Below, piece after piece: positions 1 to 7,631 of a stretch of DNA of 8,611 nt. A program made the position numbers and the translations under genes. The stretch is from contig JACVJA010000047.1 in NCBI GenBank assembly GCA_015661035.1, forward strand, positions 1 to 8,611, written 5' to 3'. The notes below the pieces were generated by a model. The model was not told where the DNA came from and did not search any database. It saw only the letters and a list, made by a program, of their open reading frames with translations. How positions within the stretch are numbered: the first letter of the stretch is position 1; every line of letters begins with the position of its first letter. The DNA is from Candidatus Calidifonticultor daggyaiensis (GTDB taxonomy: Bacteria > Actinomycetota > Humimicrobiia > Humimicrobiales > Humimicrobiaceae).

Positions 1-1080
1 ACTAATTCTATCTCCAAAACCACTGGTAAGCATACCAAAAGTAGGATATAAAAGTTTCCCTGGGGCATTACCATGTCTTAAAGCCTCAAGCTTTTTAGTT
101 ATCTCTTTTTCTTTTTCAATTAACTCTTCCTCCATTTTAATTAAAGCCTCTTTATTTGCTTTTGTTTTTGCAAGAAGATTTTTCTTTTCAATGTATATAC
201 TTTCAATTTCTTCAGTTTTTTTGGCGCTTTCATTAACTAGCTTCTCAAGAAAAACTTTTTGGTTTTTTTCTTTTGCTCTTAAAGTTTCAATATTTTCTTT
301 TAGGTTTTCAACCTGCTCCTTATACTCCTGTACTTCTTCTAATACTTTTATATCCTGTTGTGCAATCATGTTCACTAATTTAAATCTTGAAAAAAAGTCT
401 GAAAATGATTTTGCTTGTAAAAAAAGCTCCAGCAAGTCCTGTTTTCTACTTTTATAAATTAACGAAACTCTATTATTTAAAACTACAGTTTTCTGATTTA
501 AAACATGCTCTATATCTTTTAATTCTTGTTCCTTTATTACTAATTCAATTGTTAATTTGTCAACCTCACTCTTTGTTTTTGAAAGTTTATTGTTTAAATT
601 ATCTAATTCTTTTAATGCAGAGATTAAATTAGACTCAACTTGGCTTACTTGCTTTCTATACTCAATTTCAGCAATTTTTGCTTTTTCTATTTCTTTTTTT
701 GTATTTTCACGCTGTTTTTTAACTTTTTCTAATTGTTCCTCAAGAGTTTCACCAAAAAGAAGATTGTTGTTAAAATTACAAATCATAAATTTGTATTTTT
801 GAAAAAAAACATTAGTGGGAAATAGAAATATCACTAAAAATAATGCAAAAATTAAGATAAATATAATGGTAAACGAAATTACATTTTTTTTACTATAAAT
901 TAAATATGTAAAAGTCGGAATTATATTTTGGGGTTTAGATAAATTATGAGTATGAGATAAGATAACTCTATAAATTTTCTTAATTTTTTTATTTTCTGCA
1001 ATCTTTTTGTTTTTTTTACAATTTTTTTTAGAGTATTTTAAGAAATATAACTTTATAAAATTCTTAAAATATTGCTTCAT
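1..1080 (-). CDS. EnvC/PcsB-like coiled-coil protein with M23 peptidase domain, 3' end cut by window
   Basis: Likely a wall-hydrolase activator or endopeptidase of the EnvC/CwlO/PcsB type, acting outside the membrane on peptidoglycan. The frame is open from the ATG at 1080 to the window edge (360 residues visible). A Lys/Asn-rich stretch (about 1-66) is followed by one hydrophobic segment (about 67-88) and then a long Glu/Lys coiled coil (about 111-335). Inside this, residues 205-243 (key parts SLIYKSRKQDLLELF and SFSDFFSRF, then a conserved-looking D243) match the PcsB/CwlO-type coiled-coil pattern. The last residues, KLLYPTFGMLTSGFGDRIS, are the usual entry to an M23 domain; the zinc ligands lie outside the window. 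The ATG is the only ATG/GTG/TTG upstream of the membrane segment, and in-frame stops lie about 55 bases before it, but no clear ribosome site is visible. FtsEX, the usual partner, is not in view. The 66-residue N-terminal extension is unusual, as relatives normally start directly with a signal peptide. Confidence 0.85.
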   Translation of the reverse strand, partial: MKQYFKNFIKLYFLKYSKKNCKKNKKIAENKKIKKIYRVILSHTHNLSKPQNIIPTFTYLIYSKKNVISFTIIFILIFALFLVIFLFPTNVFFQKYKFMICNFNNNLLFGETLEEQLEKVKKQRENTKKEIEKAKIAEIEYRKQVSQVESNLISALKELDNLNNKLSKTKSEVDKLTIELVIKEQELKDIEHVLNQKTVVLNNRVSLIYKSRKQDLLELFLQAKSFSDFFSRFKLVNMIAQQDIKVLEEVQEYKEQVENLKENIETLRAKEKNQKVFLEKLVNESAKKTEEIESIYIEKKNLLAKTKANKEALIKMEEELIEKEKEITKKLEALRHGNAPGKLLYPTFGMLTSGFGDRIS

Positions 1081-1283
1081 TGTTACTATGATACTTGCTA
1101 CATTTATAAAATTATTAATACAATTAAAATTATACTATTAAATTAATAAAAAATAAAAAAATTATAATTATGTTAAATTTTACAATAAAAAATTTTATTT
1201 AGATAAAGTTTTGTATAAAATAAGCAGGATAAATATTAAATGTGGGCTACAAACTAAAAATTATTAAATAATCTACTAATAAA
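1081..1283. other. AT-rich intergenic region
   Basis: This 203-base spacer lies between the pyruvate kinase stop and the M23 gene start. It is nearly all A/T with several homopolymer runs. It should hold the promoter of the M23 gene, if that gene has its own, and any terminator of pyruvate kinase. No GC-rich hairpin with a T tract is visible, and TATAAT-like strings are too frequent in such sequence for me to choose one. No small open reading frame with a ribosome site was seen. Confidence 0.6.
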
Positions 1284-2735
1284 TTACTCAATCTCTTTTA
1301 CGTGTAAAAAATTTGTGCTACCAGGTTTGCTAACTAAAATTCCTCCAGTTACAACTACTTTATCCGATTTATTTATTATTTTGAGTCTTTTACTTGTTTT
1401 AATAACTTCAGCAAGCATTTCATTTATATTTTCTTTAAATTCAGTTTTTTCTGGAATAACTCCCCAGCTTAACATAAGTTGTTTTACAACTTTTAAATTT
1501 GGACTAGCCCCAATAATAATACTTTTTGGTTTATTCTTTGAAACTTGTCTTGCTGTACTACCAGATTGAGTTGCAGTTATTATTGCTTTAACTTTTAACT
1601 CTGCTGCTATTTCACACGCAGAAAAACTAATTGCTTCAGTTATACTTCTATTTCTTAATAAGAATTTTTTAGCTAAAATATCCTCATAATTTATATTTTT
1701 TTCAATTTTTCTAATAATTTTTACCATTACTTTTAAAGATTCAATTGGATAATTACCAGCCGCAGTTTCCCCTGACAACATTAATGCGTCTGAACCATCA
1801 AAAATAGCATTAGCAACATCACTAACTTCTGCTCTTGTTGGCTTAGGGTTTCTCATCATAGAATCTAGCATCTGTGTTGCAGTAATTACAGGCTTGCCTA
1901 AAGAATTTGCTTTTTTAATTATTTCTTTTTGTATTATTGGAACATCTTCTTGTGGAAGCTCAACCCCAAGGTCTCCCCTTGCAATCATAACTCCATCTGA
2001 AATATTTAAAATTTCATCTATATTTTTTACAGCTTCGTGTTTTTCAATTTTTGCAATAACCATTATACTTGATTTATTTTTAGTTAAAATATCTTTAATA
2101 ATTTTTACATCATTTTGATTTCTTACAAATGATTGAGCAATAAAGTCAACATCAAGCTGTATAGCAAGATCTAAAAATGATAAATCTTTTTCAGTAACTG
2201 ATTTTATATTAATTGAGATACCCGGGGTATTAATTCCCTTTTTTTGTCTTAAAAGGCCGCCTTTTATAACTTTTGCAGTAGCAAATTTTAATTTATCATC
2301 AACTTTTAAAATCTTTAATTCAAGTAAACCATCATCTATAAAAATTTTTTTATTTTCTTTTATATCATAAAAAAAATTCTCATAGTCAACAGGTATTTTA
2401 ACTAATTTATCAAAATTATACTTATTTAAATTTATGTTAGTGTTAAAATTTGAATTGTTTGTAAGCAATACTAGTTGATTATTTTTTAAAAGTATCTGCT
2501 CACATAAAGAACCTACTCTAATTTTTGGTCCTTGTAAATCAACCATTATAGCTACGTTTTTTTTATGCTTAGTAGATAAAGATTTAATTAAATTTACAAG
2601 ATTTACTACTTCTTCTTGTGTAGAGTGAGAAGTATTAATTCGAGCAACATCCATTCCTGATAATATTAATTTCTCTAAAACATCTTCTTTACTGCTAGAA
2701 GGACCTATTGTGCAAACTATTTTAGTTTTTCGCAA
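1284..2735 (-). CDS. pyk: pyruvate kinase
   Basis: Cytosolic glycolytic enzyme: phosphoenolpyruvate + ADP gives pyruvate + ATP. The 483 residues match the usual bacterial length without the extra C-terminal PEP-utiliser-like domain of Bacillus. The N-terminus MRKTKIVCTIGPSS is diagnostic. ARINTSH (31-37) carries the nucleotide and phosphate contacts. The B domain spans about 72-168. The active-site signature is IAKIEKHEA with catalytic Lys229; Mg ligands are Glu231 and Asp255 (in ARGDLGVE), and Thr287 lies in TATQMLDSM. The allosteric-type C domain spans about 350-483. Residue 71 in DLQGPKIRVG is Lys where K+-dependent enzymes have Glu, which predicts K+-independent activity, as known for this position in the family. 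The start is a TTG, chosen because AGGGG lies 7 bases upstream and the family N-terminus begins exactly there. An in-frame stop lies shortly upstream. Identification is secure. Confidence 0.98.
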   Translation of the reverse strand: MRKTKIVCTIGPSSSKEDVLEKLILSGMDVARINTSHSTQEEVVNLVNLIKSLSTKHKKNVAIMVDLQGPKIRVGSLCEQILLKNNQLVLLTNNSNFNTNINLNKYNFDKLVKIPVDYENFFYDIKENKKIFIDDGLLELKILKVDDKLKFATAKVIKGGLLRQKKGINTPGISINIKSVTEKDLSFLDLAIQLDVDFIAQSFVRNQNDVKIIKDILTKNKSSIMVIAKIEKHEAVKNIDEILNISDGVMIARGDLGVELPQEDVPIIQKEIIKKANSLGKPVITATQMLDSMMRNPKPTRAEVSDVANAIFDGSDALMLSGETAAGNYPIESLKVMVKIIRKIEKNINYEDILAKKFLLRNRSITEAISFSACEIAAELKVKAIITATQSGSTARQVSKNKPKSIIIGASPNLKVVKQLMLSWGVIPEKTEFKENINEMLAEVIKTSKRLKIINKSDKVVVTGGILVSKPGSTNFLHVKEIE

Positions 2736-2742
2736 AAAGCAG

Positions 2743-2747
2743 CCCCT
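2743..2747 (-). promoter_or_regulatory. ribosome binding site deciding the TTG start of pyk
   Basis: AGGGG on the minus strand lies 7 bases before the TTG at 2735. No ATG is available near the conserved N-terminus, so this Shine-Dalgarno core supports TTG as the true start. Confidence 0.7.
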
Positions 2748-2824
2748 AATTAATTATTTTAGTAAAAGGCTAAAATTTAAATTAAAATAAATAAGCTATA
2801 TTAAAAAATTATTTATAATTGATT

Positions 2825-2898
<74 letters not shown>

Positions 2899-2969
2899 GT
2901 TTTTTTAAATATTAAATAATTAGTTATAAATAATAAAATAAATATATAAAAAATAATATGTAAAAAAAA

Positions 2970-4268
2970 CTAGATTATGTATTTTACTACATTTCTTATA
3001 TATTTTGCAATTGCTAAAGATGATGTTAATCCTGGTGAATCAATGCCTATTAAGTTTATCAACCCATGCATGCTGGAATCAGCTTCTATTACAAAATCTT
3101 TCAAATTTTTAAGCTTTGCCCTAATTCCAGTTTGAAAAATACTAATATCATCAAGCATAATATTTGGAAAAAAAGGTTTTATCATATTATAAAAATACTC
3201 TTCTTTTCTTGAATTTTTGTAATCCTCCTTATTTTGAGGTTTAGAGTAAGCTGGACCAATTAAAACAGTAGAGCCAATATTGTAAGTATTATTTTTATAA
3301 TTAAATAACAATTCTTTACCAATGGATTTATTAGATATACTTTTTGGATTATATATACTATTTGGATTATATGCAGAAAAATCAAAAGTAGGAGATAAAT
3401 GTACTCCTAAAGACTTAGTTACTTTATCTTGTTTAAAAAGTTCTAAAAATTGCTGAAACGGAATAACTGCTCTTTCACCATTAGGATAATAACCAAAAGG
3501 AACAGGGTATATATTTAAGCCATTTAAATGTATATCAGGACGCTTATTACAATAAAATTTAGCGTAGTCACCTTTTATTGGTTCTATCTCGAGACCTAAT
3601 TGTTTATTTAACATCTTTGCTATTTGATCAGAATATAGTCCAGCACTGTTTATTAAAATTTTAGTTTTAAACTTCTCAATTAAATTTCTCGACTTGACAG
3701 TAATATTAAAAAAACTATTTTTATACTCTGCATCTATTAACTCATTTTCTGTTAAAAAAATGACTCCATTTGATTCAGCCACTTTATAAAGTTTAGTAAC
3801 TAATTGTGTAGATTCAACTATCCCAGAAGAAGGCACATATAATGCAGCAATTCCAGAAACATTTGGCTCAAATCTTTTAATTTCGTCTTGATCTAAGTAT
3901 TTTATTCCTTCCACTCCATTTTCATTTGCTGTTTTAAAAACATCATCTAAATACTCTAATTCAATATTTTCAGTTGCAATTACTAATTTCCCAGTTTTTT
4001 TAAAAGCAACATTATTTTTTTCACAAAAATCATATAAAAGTCTATTTCCTTCAATGCAAAGCTTAGATTTAAGAGGCGAAAAATCCTTAGAATAAAAAAT
4101 GCCAGCATGAATTACTCCAGAGTTCCTTGATGATTGGTTTTCACCATTTATCTGAGAATTCTTTTCTATTACAACAATATTTTCATTAAAGTCTTTTGAA
4201 AGTTCATAAGCAATTGCACAGCCAACAACACCTGCACCAACAATTGTAATTCTAACCTCTTCAGTCAT
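2970..4268 (-). CDS. lhgO: FAD-dependent oxidoreductase, L-2-hydroxyglutarate oxidase (LhgO)-like
   Basis: DAO-superfamily flavoprotein. The best-known relatives (bacterial LhgO/YgaF, animal L2HGDH) oxidise L-2-hydroxyglutarate to 2-oxoglutarate. Seen: the Rossmann FAD motif GAGVVG (11-16) with Glu35 ending the second strand; SSRNSGVIHAGIFY (46-59), the family hallmark; VPSSGIV (145-151); INSAGLYSDQIA (207-217); GIRAK (381-385); and SPGLTSSLAIA near the C-terminus. There is no C-terminal [2Fe-2S]-binding domain. At 432 residues it is near normal length, but the usual IYPVP-to-LGVHL and LGVHL-to-IGP segments are widened by inserts at about 258-285 and 296-335. The second insert contains a tandem YNPNSI/YNPKSI repeat. 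The start ATG overlaps the stop of the upstream radical SAM gene by 8 bases (ATGACTGA), with GGGG 6 bases upstream, so the two are probably translationally coupled. The stop is TAG. The exact substrate is not provable here; other 2-hydroxyacids or glycerol-3-phosphate are alternatives. Confidence 0.8.
   Translation of the reverse strand: MTEEVRITIVGAGVVGCAIAYELSKDFNENIVVIEKNSQINGENQSSRNSGVIHAGIFYSKDFSPLKSKLCIEGNRLLYDFCEKNNVAFKKTGKLVIATENIELEYLDDVFKTANENGVEGIKYLDQDEIKRFEPNVSGIAALYVPSSGIVESTQLVTKLYKVAESNGVIFLTENELIDAEYKNSFFNITVKSRNLIEKFKTKILINSAGLYSDQIAKMLNKQLGLEIEPIKGDYAKFYCNKRPDIHLNGLNIYPVPFGYYPNGERAVIPFQQFLELFKQDKVTKSLGVHLSPTFDFSAYNPNSIYNPKSISNKSIGKELLFNYKNNTYNIGSTVLIGPAYSKPQNKEDYKNSRKEEYFYNMIKPFFPNIMLDDISIFQTGIRAKLKNLKDFVIEADSSMHGLINLIGIDSPGLTSSLAIAKYIRNVVKYII
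3336..3371 (-). repeat. 18-base tandem duplication inside the lhgO-like gene
   Basis: Two adjacent 18-base units, 3336-3353 and 3354-3371, differ at one base. On the minus strand the unit is TATAATCCAAA(T/A)AGTATA. Because 18 is a multiple of three, the frame is kept and the product carries YNPNSI followed by YNPKSI (residues 300-311). It lies in a segment that is an insertion relative to the family. Confidence 0.9.
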
Positions 4269-5271
4269 AAAAAACCCCGTCTAATGTACTATTACAAAAT
4301 GCGCATTTATTATCAACCAGATTATTCTCCAATACGCTAAAACCGCTTCTTCTAATTAATAATTTATTGCAATCAAAGCAGTATGTATTTTCAAGTTCTA
4401 GACTTCTAATATTGCCCCCATATACATATTTTAAACCTGCGCTTTTTCCAATTTTTACTGCTTTTAAAATAGAATCAACATTTGTTGGTGGTATATTAGA
4501 CTTATACTGAGGAAAATATGCACTAATATGCCAGGGAATTTTTTTATCAATACTTGAAATAAATTCAGCAATTTTTTGAAGCTGGTCTTTACTGTCATTT
4601 ATACCAGGAATTAGTAAGGTTGTTATTTCAATCCAAATACCAGATTTAAATAAATATTCAATATTATTTAAAACTGGTTTTAATCTTCCACCAATTTTCT
4701 CTTTATAAAACTCTTCGGAAAATCCTTTTAAATCAATATTTGCTGCATCCAAATATGGTTTTATCATTTCTAAGCATTCATAAGTCATAAAACCATTTGT
4801 AACAAAAACATTTTTTAATCCATGAGATCTTGCAATTATTGAAGTATCATACGCTAATTCAAAATATATTGTTGGCTCTGTATAAGTATAAGAAATACTA
4901 AGACATTTATATTTTATGGCATCTTGCACAATTTTTTCTGGGTTTATTTCTCTTCCTTCAATAATATTATAGTCGCAAGGCATTTGCGATATCTGCCAAT
5001 TCTGGCAAAAAAAACATTTAAAATTACACCCAGGCGTCGCAATTGAAAGGGATAGTGTTCCAGGTAAAAAATGAAATAGCGGTTTTTTTTCAATTGGATC
5101 AACATTTTCTGATATTACTTTATCATATACAAGTGTGTACAATTTGCCATTTAAATTTTGGCGCACTCCGCATTTTCCTTTTTTAGTATTTAAAATTAAG
5201 CACCTATGATTACATAAATCACATCTAACTTTATCATTACTAATTTTTTTATATAAATATGCTTCTTTCAT
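4261..5271 (-). CDS. amrS: AmmeMemoRadiSam-system radical SAM enzyme (AmrS-like)
   Basis: A radical S-adenosylmethionine enzyme formerly annotated as pyruvate formate-lyase activating enzyme-like. The reaction is not established to my knowledge. At 336 residues it has the usual length. An N-terminal Cys-rich segment (C17, C20, C24, C34; CDLCNHRC and GKCGVR) precedes the [4Fe-4S]/SAM motif CNFKCFFC (C82, C86, C89). Further family marks are SYTYTEPTIYFELAYD, VFVTNGFMT and ANIDLKGFSEEFY. A C-terminal zinc-ribbon-like region has C298/C301 and C323/C326. The group is defined by association with Memo and AMMECR1 domain proteins; neither is in this window. Downstream, the start of the FAD oxidoreductase overlaps its stop, suggesting a two-gene operon. 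The start is the ATG at 5271, just before the MKEAYLYKKI N-terminus typical of the family; no strong Shine-Dalgarno precedes it, and an in-frame TGA lies about 25 bases upstream. Confidence 0.9.
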   Translation of the reverse strand: MKEAYLYKKISNDKVRCDLCNHRCLILNTKKGKCGVRQNLNGKLYTLVYDKVISENVDPIEKKPLFHFLPGTLSLSIATPGCNFKCFFCQNWQISQMPCDYNIIEGREINPEKIVQDAIKYKCLSISYTYTEPTIYFELAYDTSIIARSHGLKNVFVTNGFMTYECLEMIKPYLDAANIDLKGFSEEFYKEKIGGRLKPVLNNIEYLFKSGIWIEITTLLIPGINDSKDQLQKIAEFISSIDKKIPWHISAYFPQYKSNIPPTNVDSILKAVKIGKSAGLKYVYGGNIRSLELENTYCFDCNKLLIRRSGFSVLENNLVDNKCAFCNSTLDGVFYD

Positions 5272-5433
5272 GATTTTTTTTAAATAAGTTCAAAGGGGCA
5301 CAAAAGATTATTTGTAAAAATTATATAAATAAATTCTAATCTGCACTATTTAAGTTTTATAAAAATAAAATAATTAATTTTAAAAAAATATTAAAAAAAC
5401 AAAAGTTACAAAAATAAAAAATATACTAAAAAA
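5272..5433. other. intergenic region between tRNA-Leu and amrS
   Basis: A 162-base A/T-rich spacer. It presumably carries the promoter and leader of the radical SAM/oxidoreductase pair. The only GC island, near 5290-5305 (GTGCCCC on the minus strand), does not pair with anything nearby that I could find. No riboswitch, terminator hairpin or small gene is supportable. Confidence 0.5.
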
Positions 5434-5522
<89 letters not shown>

Positions 5523-5775
5523 TTATATATTTTATTTATATATTTAATATATATAAATAGTTTTATAAATTTTATTATATATTTAATTATTTTAAACTTT
5601 TAAATGTATTTATTTAAAATATTGCAGCATTATATAATATCCAGCTAATATAACATCTATTAAATTCTATTTACTTAAAATAAAATAATTGTAATAATAC
5701 AATTACAGAAAACTTTTAAGAATTAAAAAGCAATTATAAATATACAAAAAAAATAATTCAATATCAATATATCCT
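5523..5775. other. AT-rich intergenic region after the solute-binding protein gene
   Basis: A 253-base spacer downstream of the binding-protein stop and upstream of tRNA-Leu. I looked here on the minus strand for a continuation of the binding protein, because its expected C-terminal half is missing from the end of the gene. I found only stop-rich A/T sequence in all three frames. TATA-like strings abound and no single promoter can be chosen. No GC-rich terminator stem is visible. Confidence 0.6.
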
Positions 5776-7626
5776 TTACTTTAAACAAATTGCAAGATGT
5801 TCCCATAAGGGTCCTGGGATAACTTTTAAATCCAAGTCTTTATTTTTTTTAATTTCTTCAAAAAGCGAAATATCAGCAGGTATTGATAGAATATCAATGT
5901 CTCCATCTTTTAGAAACCTTATTAATTCATTTATATCTGAATTAAAAATAAACTTTATACGGTCAATTTTTGGGTTTTGTCCAAAATAGTATGGATTTCT
6001 TTCAAGCAATAAATACTCTCCACTTACCCATTCTTTTAAGATATAAGGACCACAATTAAAAATATTATCACTAAATAATTCTTCAATTTGACTATCTTTT
6101 AAAAGGTTTGAAGGTATTATAAAATCAAATAGATCTTTCCAATTATATTTATATTGATTAAAAGTAACTTGGAGTTTAGCCTGATCTATGGCCTCTATGC
6201 TATTAATAATGTTATAATCTATGCCATTAAAATTTCCATTGGAATTACTTAAATTACTTTCTTTAATTGCCTTAATTGTATTTACAATATCTTCGGCAAA
6301 AATAGGGTTCCCGTCCTGCCAATAAATGCCTCCTCTTAATTTAACCGTTAGTTTTAGCCCAACTTTTAACTTCTCATTTGTTGAATTAACCTCTGAACCT
6401 AATAAAATACTATCAACTAAAAAAGGTTCATAATTATCAATATCATTTTTTGACCATAAACCTTTAGTTATAAGTTTTAAAATTAAATCTCTTTCAGCGC
6501 TATCTGCAATAAATGGATTAAAGCTGTAAGGCTCTCTTTGAATACCAACAATCAAGCTTTTTGAAGCTGTGCTATTTTTGTTGTTATTTTCCTTGTTATA
6601 TAAATTCTTTTCATCTAAGCCTTCATCAGGTAATTCAATGTCCATATTCTCTATATTCTTAAAATAATTTCCATCAATATAATCAATATCAATGTTTTTA
6701 ATTTTTTTATTAAAAGCTATAGCATAAACCCTGCTATACAAAGGCAGAAAAAAAACATCCTCTGATAAATAATCTTGTAATTTATTTATTAGATCTTTTC
6801 TTTCAGAAGGTAAAATATCACCTTGTATTTTTTCTAAAAGAAAATCTACATCACTGTTAGTATACCAATAAAAATTATTACAATTTTTATTTTTATCTGT
6901 CTCCAAAGAGGGCAATTTATTAGAACTAAAATAATTCAAAATAAAATTTAAATCTTTAATGCTTATTGACCATAAACCTAATTCAAAATTGCCATTTTTT
7001 AAACTGTCCGTGAACCATTCTTTGGATTCTTTATTTTCAATCTGCAATTGTATGCCAACCTGGCTTAAATTTTCTTTTATTATTTCCTGAATTTTCTGCC
7101 TGGCTATACTGTCTGTATTTGCACCAATAGTCAAATATAATGGAATTTCTAAACTATATCCTGCTTTTTTTAAATATTCTTTTGCTAAGTTTTGGTTAAA
7201 GCTGTATTTATCCCATGCTGGATAATAATAATTTGAATTGATGCAAAATAAACTATTTTGAACCTGTCCATAATCTCCTAACAACTCTTTTGCAATCTTT
7301 TCCCTATCAATTGCATAAAAAATAGCCTTTCTAATATTTATATTATTTAAAATATTTTCACTACTTTGCTTGCCTTTAGCATCATTTAGGGAATTTTCAT
7401 CAACAAGATAACCAGGTACAGATAGATTTGAATTTAAATCTTCCTTAGAGCCAGAAACAACATTGTCACCTAATAGGCTGCTAGCTTGATTTTCTCCAGT
7501 AGTCAAACCCAGACTTTTAGATTCAGCAAAATCGCATGAAACACAAATATTTAGAACAGAAAAAAAAATTGTAAAAATTAAGAATAGTAAATTTTTTTTG
7601 TAATATATTTTCAGGAAGATTTTAAT
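5776..7626 (-). CDS. family 5 (peptide/nickel-type) solute-binding protein with its halves in swapped order
   Basis: Extracellular substrate-binding component of an Opp/Dpp-type ABC importer. From the proposed AUU start it has 616 residues. A signal peptide (Lys-rich 2-12, hydrophobic 13-30) ends at a possible lipid Cys31 (CVSC, a weak lipobox). After a Ser/Asn-rich stretch (32-95), residues 96-332 resemble the C-terminal half of SBP_bac_5 proteins: NIRKAIFYAIDREKIAKELL, AKEYLKKAGY, a GIQLQIE strand after a long helix, and LPLYSRVYAIAFN. An Asn/Glu-rich linker follows (333-356). Residues 357-616 then resemble the N-terminal half: SLIVGIQREPYSFNPF, VKLRGGIYWQDGNPIFAEDIV, FNCGPYILKEW, LERNPYYFGQNPKIDRI, DGDIDILSIPADI and GPLWEHLAI. 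The protein stops where the C-terminal half would normally begin. It follows the ATPase gene by 81 bases, probably as the last gene of the operon. Substrate unknown. A shorter start (TTG, 7506) would remove the signal peptide. Confidence 0.8.
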   Translation of the reverse strand: MKIFLKIYYKKNLLFLIFTIFFSVLNICVSCDFAESKSLGLTTGENQASSLLGDNVVSGSKEDLNSNLSVPGYLVDENSLNDAKGKQSSENILNNINIRKAIFYAIDREKIAKELLGDYGQVQNSLFCINSNYYYPAWDKYSFNQNLAKEYLKKAGYSLEIPLYLTIGANTDSIARQKIQEIIKENLSQVGIQLQIENKESKEWFTDSLKNGNFELGLWSISIKDLNFILNYFSSNKLPSLETDKNKNCNNFYWYTNSDVDFLLEKIQGDILPSERKDLINKLQDYLSEDVFFLPLYSRVYAIAFNKKIKNIDIDYIDGNYFKNIENMDIELPDEGLDEKNLYNKENNNKNSTASKSLIVGIQREPYSFNPFIADSAERDLILKLITKGLWSKNDIDNYEPFLVDSILLGSEVNSTNEKLKVGLKLTVKLRGGIYWQDGNPIFAEDIVNTIKAIKESNLSNSNGNFNGIDYNIINSIEAIDQAKLQVTFNQYKYNWKDLFDFIIPSNLLKDSQIEELFSDNIFNCGPYILKEWVSGEYLLLERNPYYFGQNPKIDRIKFIFNSDINELIRFLKDGDIDILSIPADISLFEEIKKNKDLDLKVIPGPLWEHLAICLK

Positions 7627-7631
7627 TTTAA

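Noticed and set aside
191..802. Three plus-strand open frames of about 80 residues
   Set aside because: They are antisense shadows of the M23 coiled-coil gene. Their composition is low complexity (Phe, Ser, Leu rich) and they have no ribosome sites.
1141..1200. TTGTAA...TATAAT promoter-like pair before the M23 gene
   Set aside because: The spacing is about 13 bases, too short for a sigma-70-type promoter, and the A/T content makes chance matches likely.
1315..2118. Two plus-strand open frames opposite pyruvate kinase
   Set aside because: The minus strand carries the complete conserved enzyme here, and the plus-strand products resemble nothing.
5623..5660. Possible weak hairpin around AGCATTATATAATAT...AGCT
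   Set aside because: The stem is almost only A/T, has no following T tract in a useful direction, and such pairings occur everywhere in this composition.
5523..5775. Missing C-terminal half of the binding protein hidden behind a premature stop or frameshift
   Set aside because: All three minus-strand frames after the stop at 5776 are stop-rich A/T sequence with no family motifs, and the expected half is already present at the front of the gene.
5776..7506. TTG at 7506 as the start of the solute-binding protein
   Set aside because: It would discard an in-frame 30-residue signal peptide with its own Shine-Dalgarno sequence, and there is no good ribosome site before the TTG.
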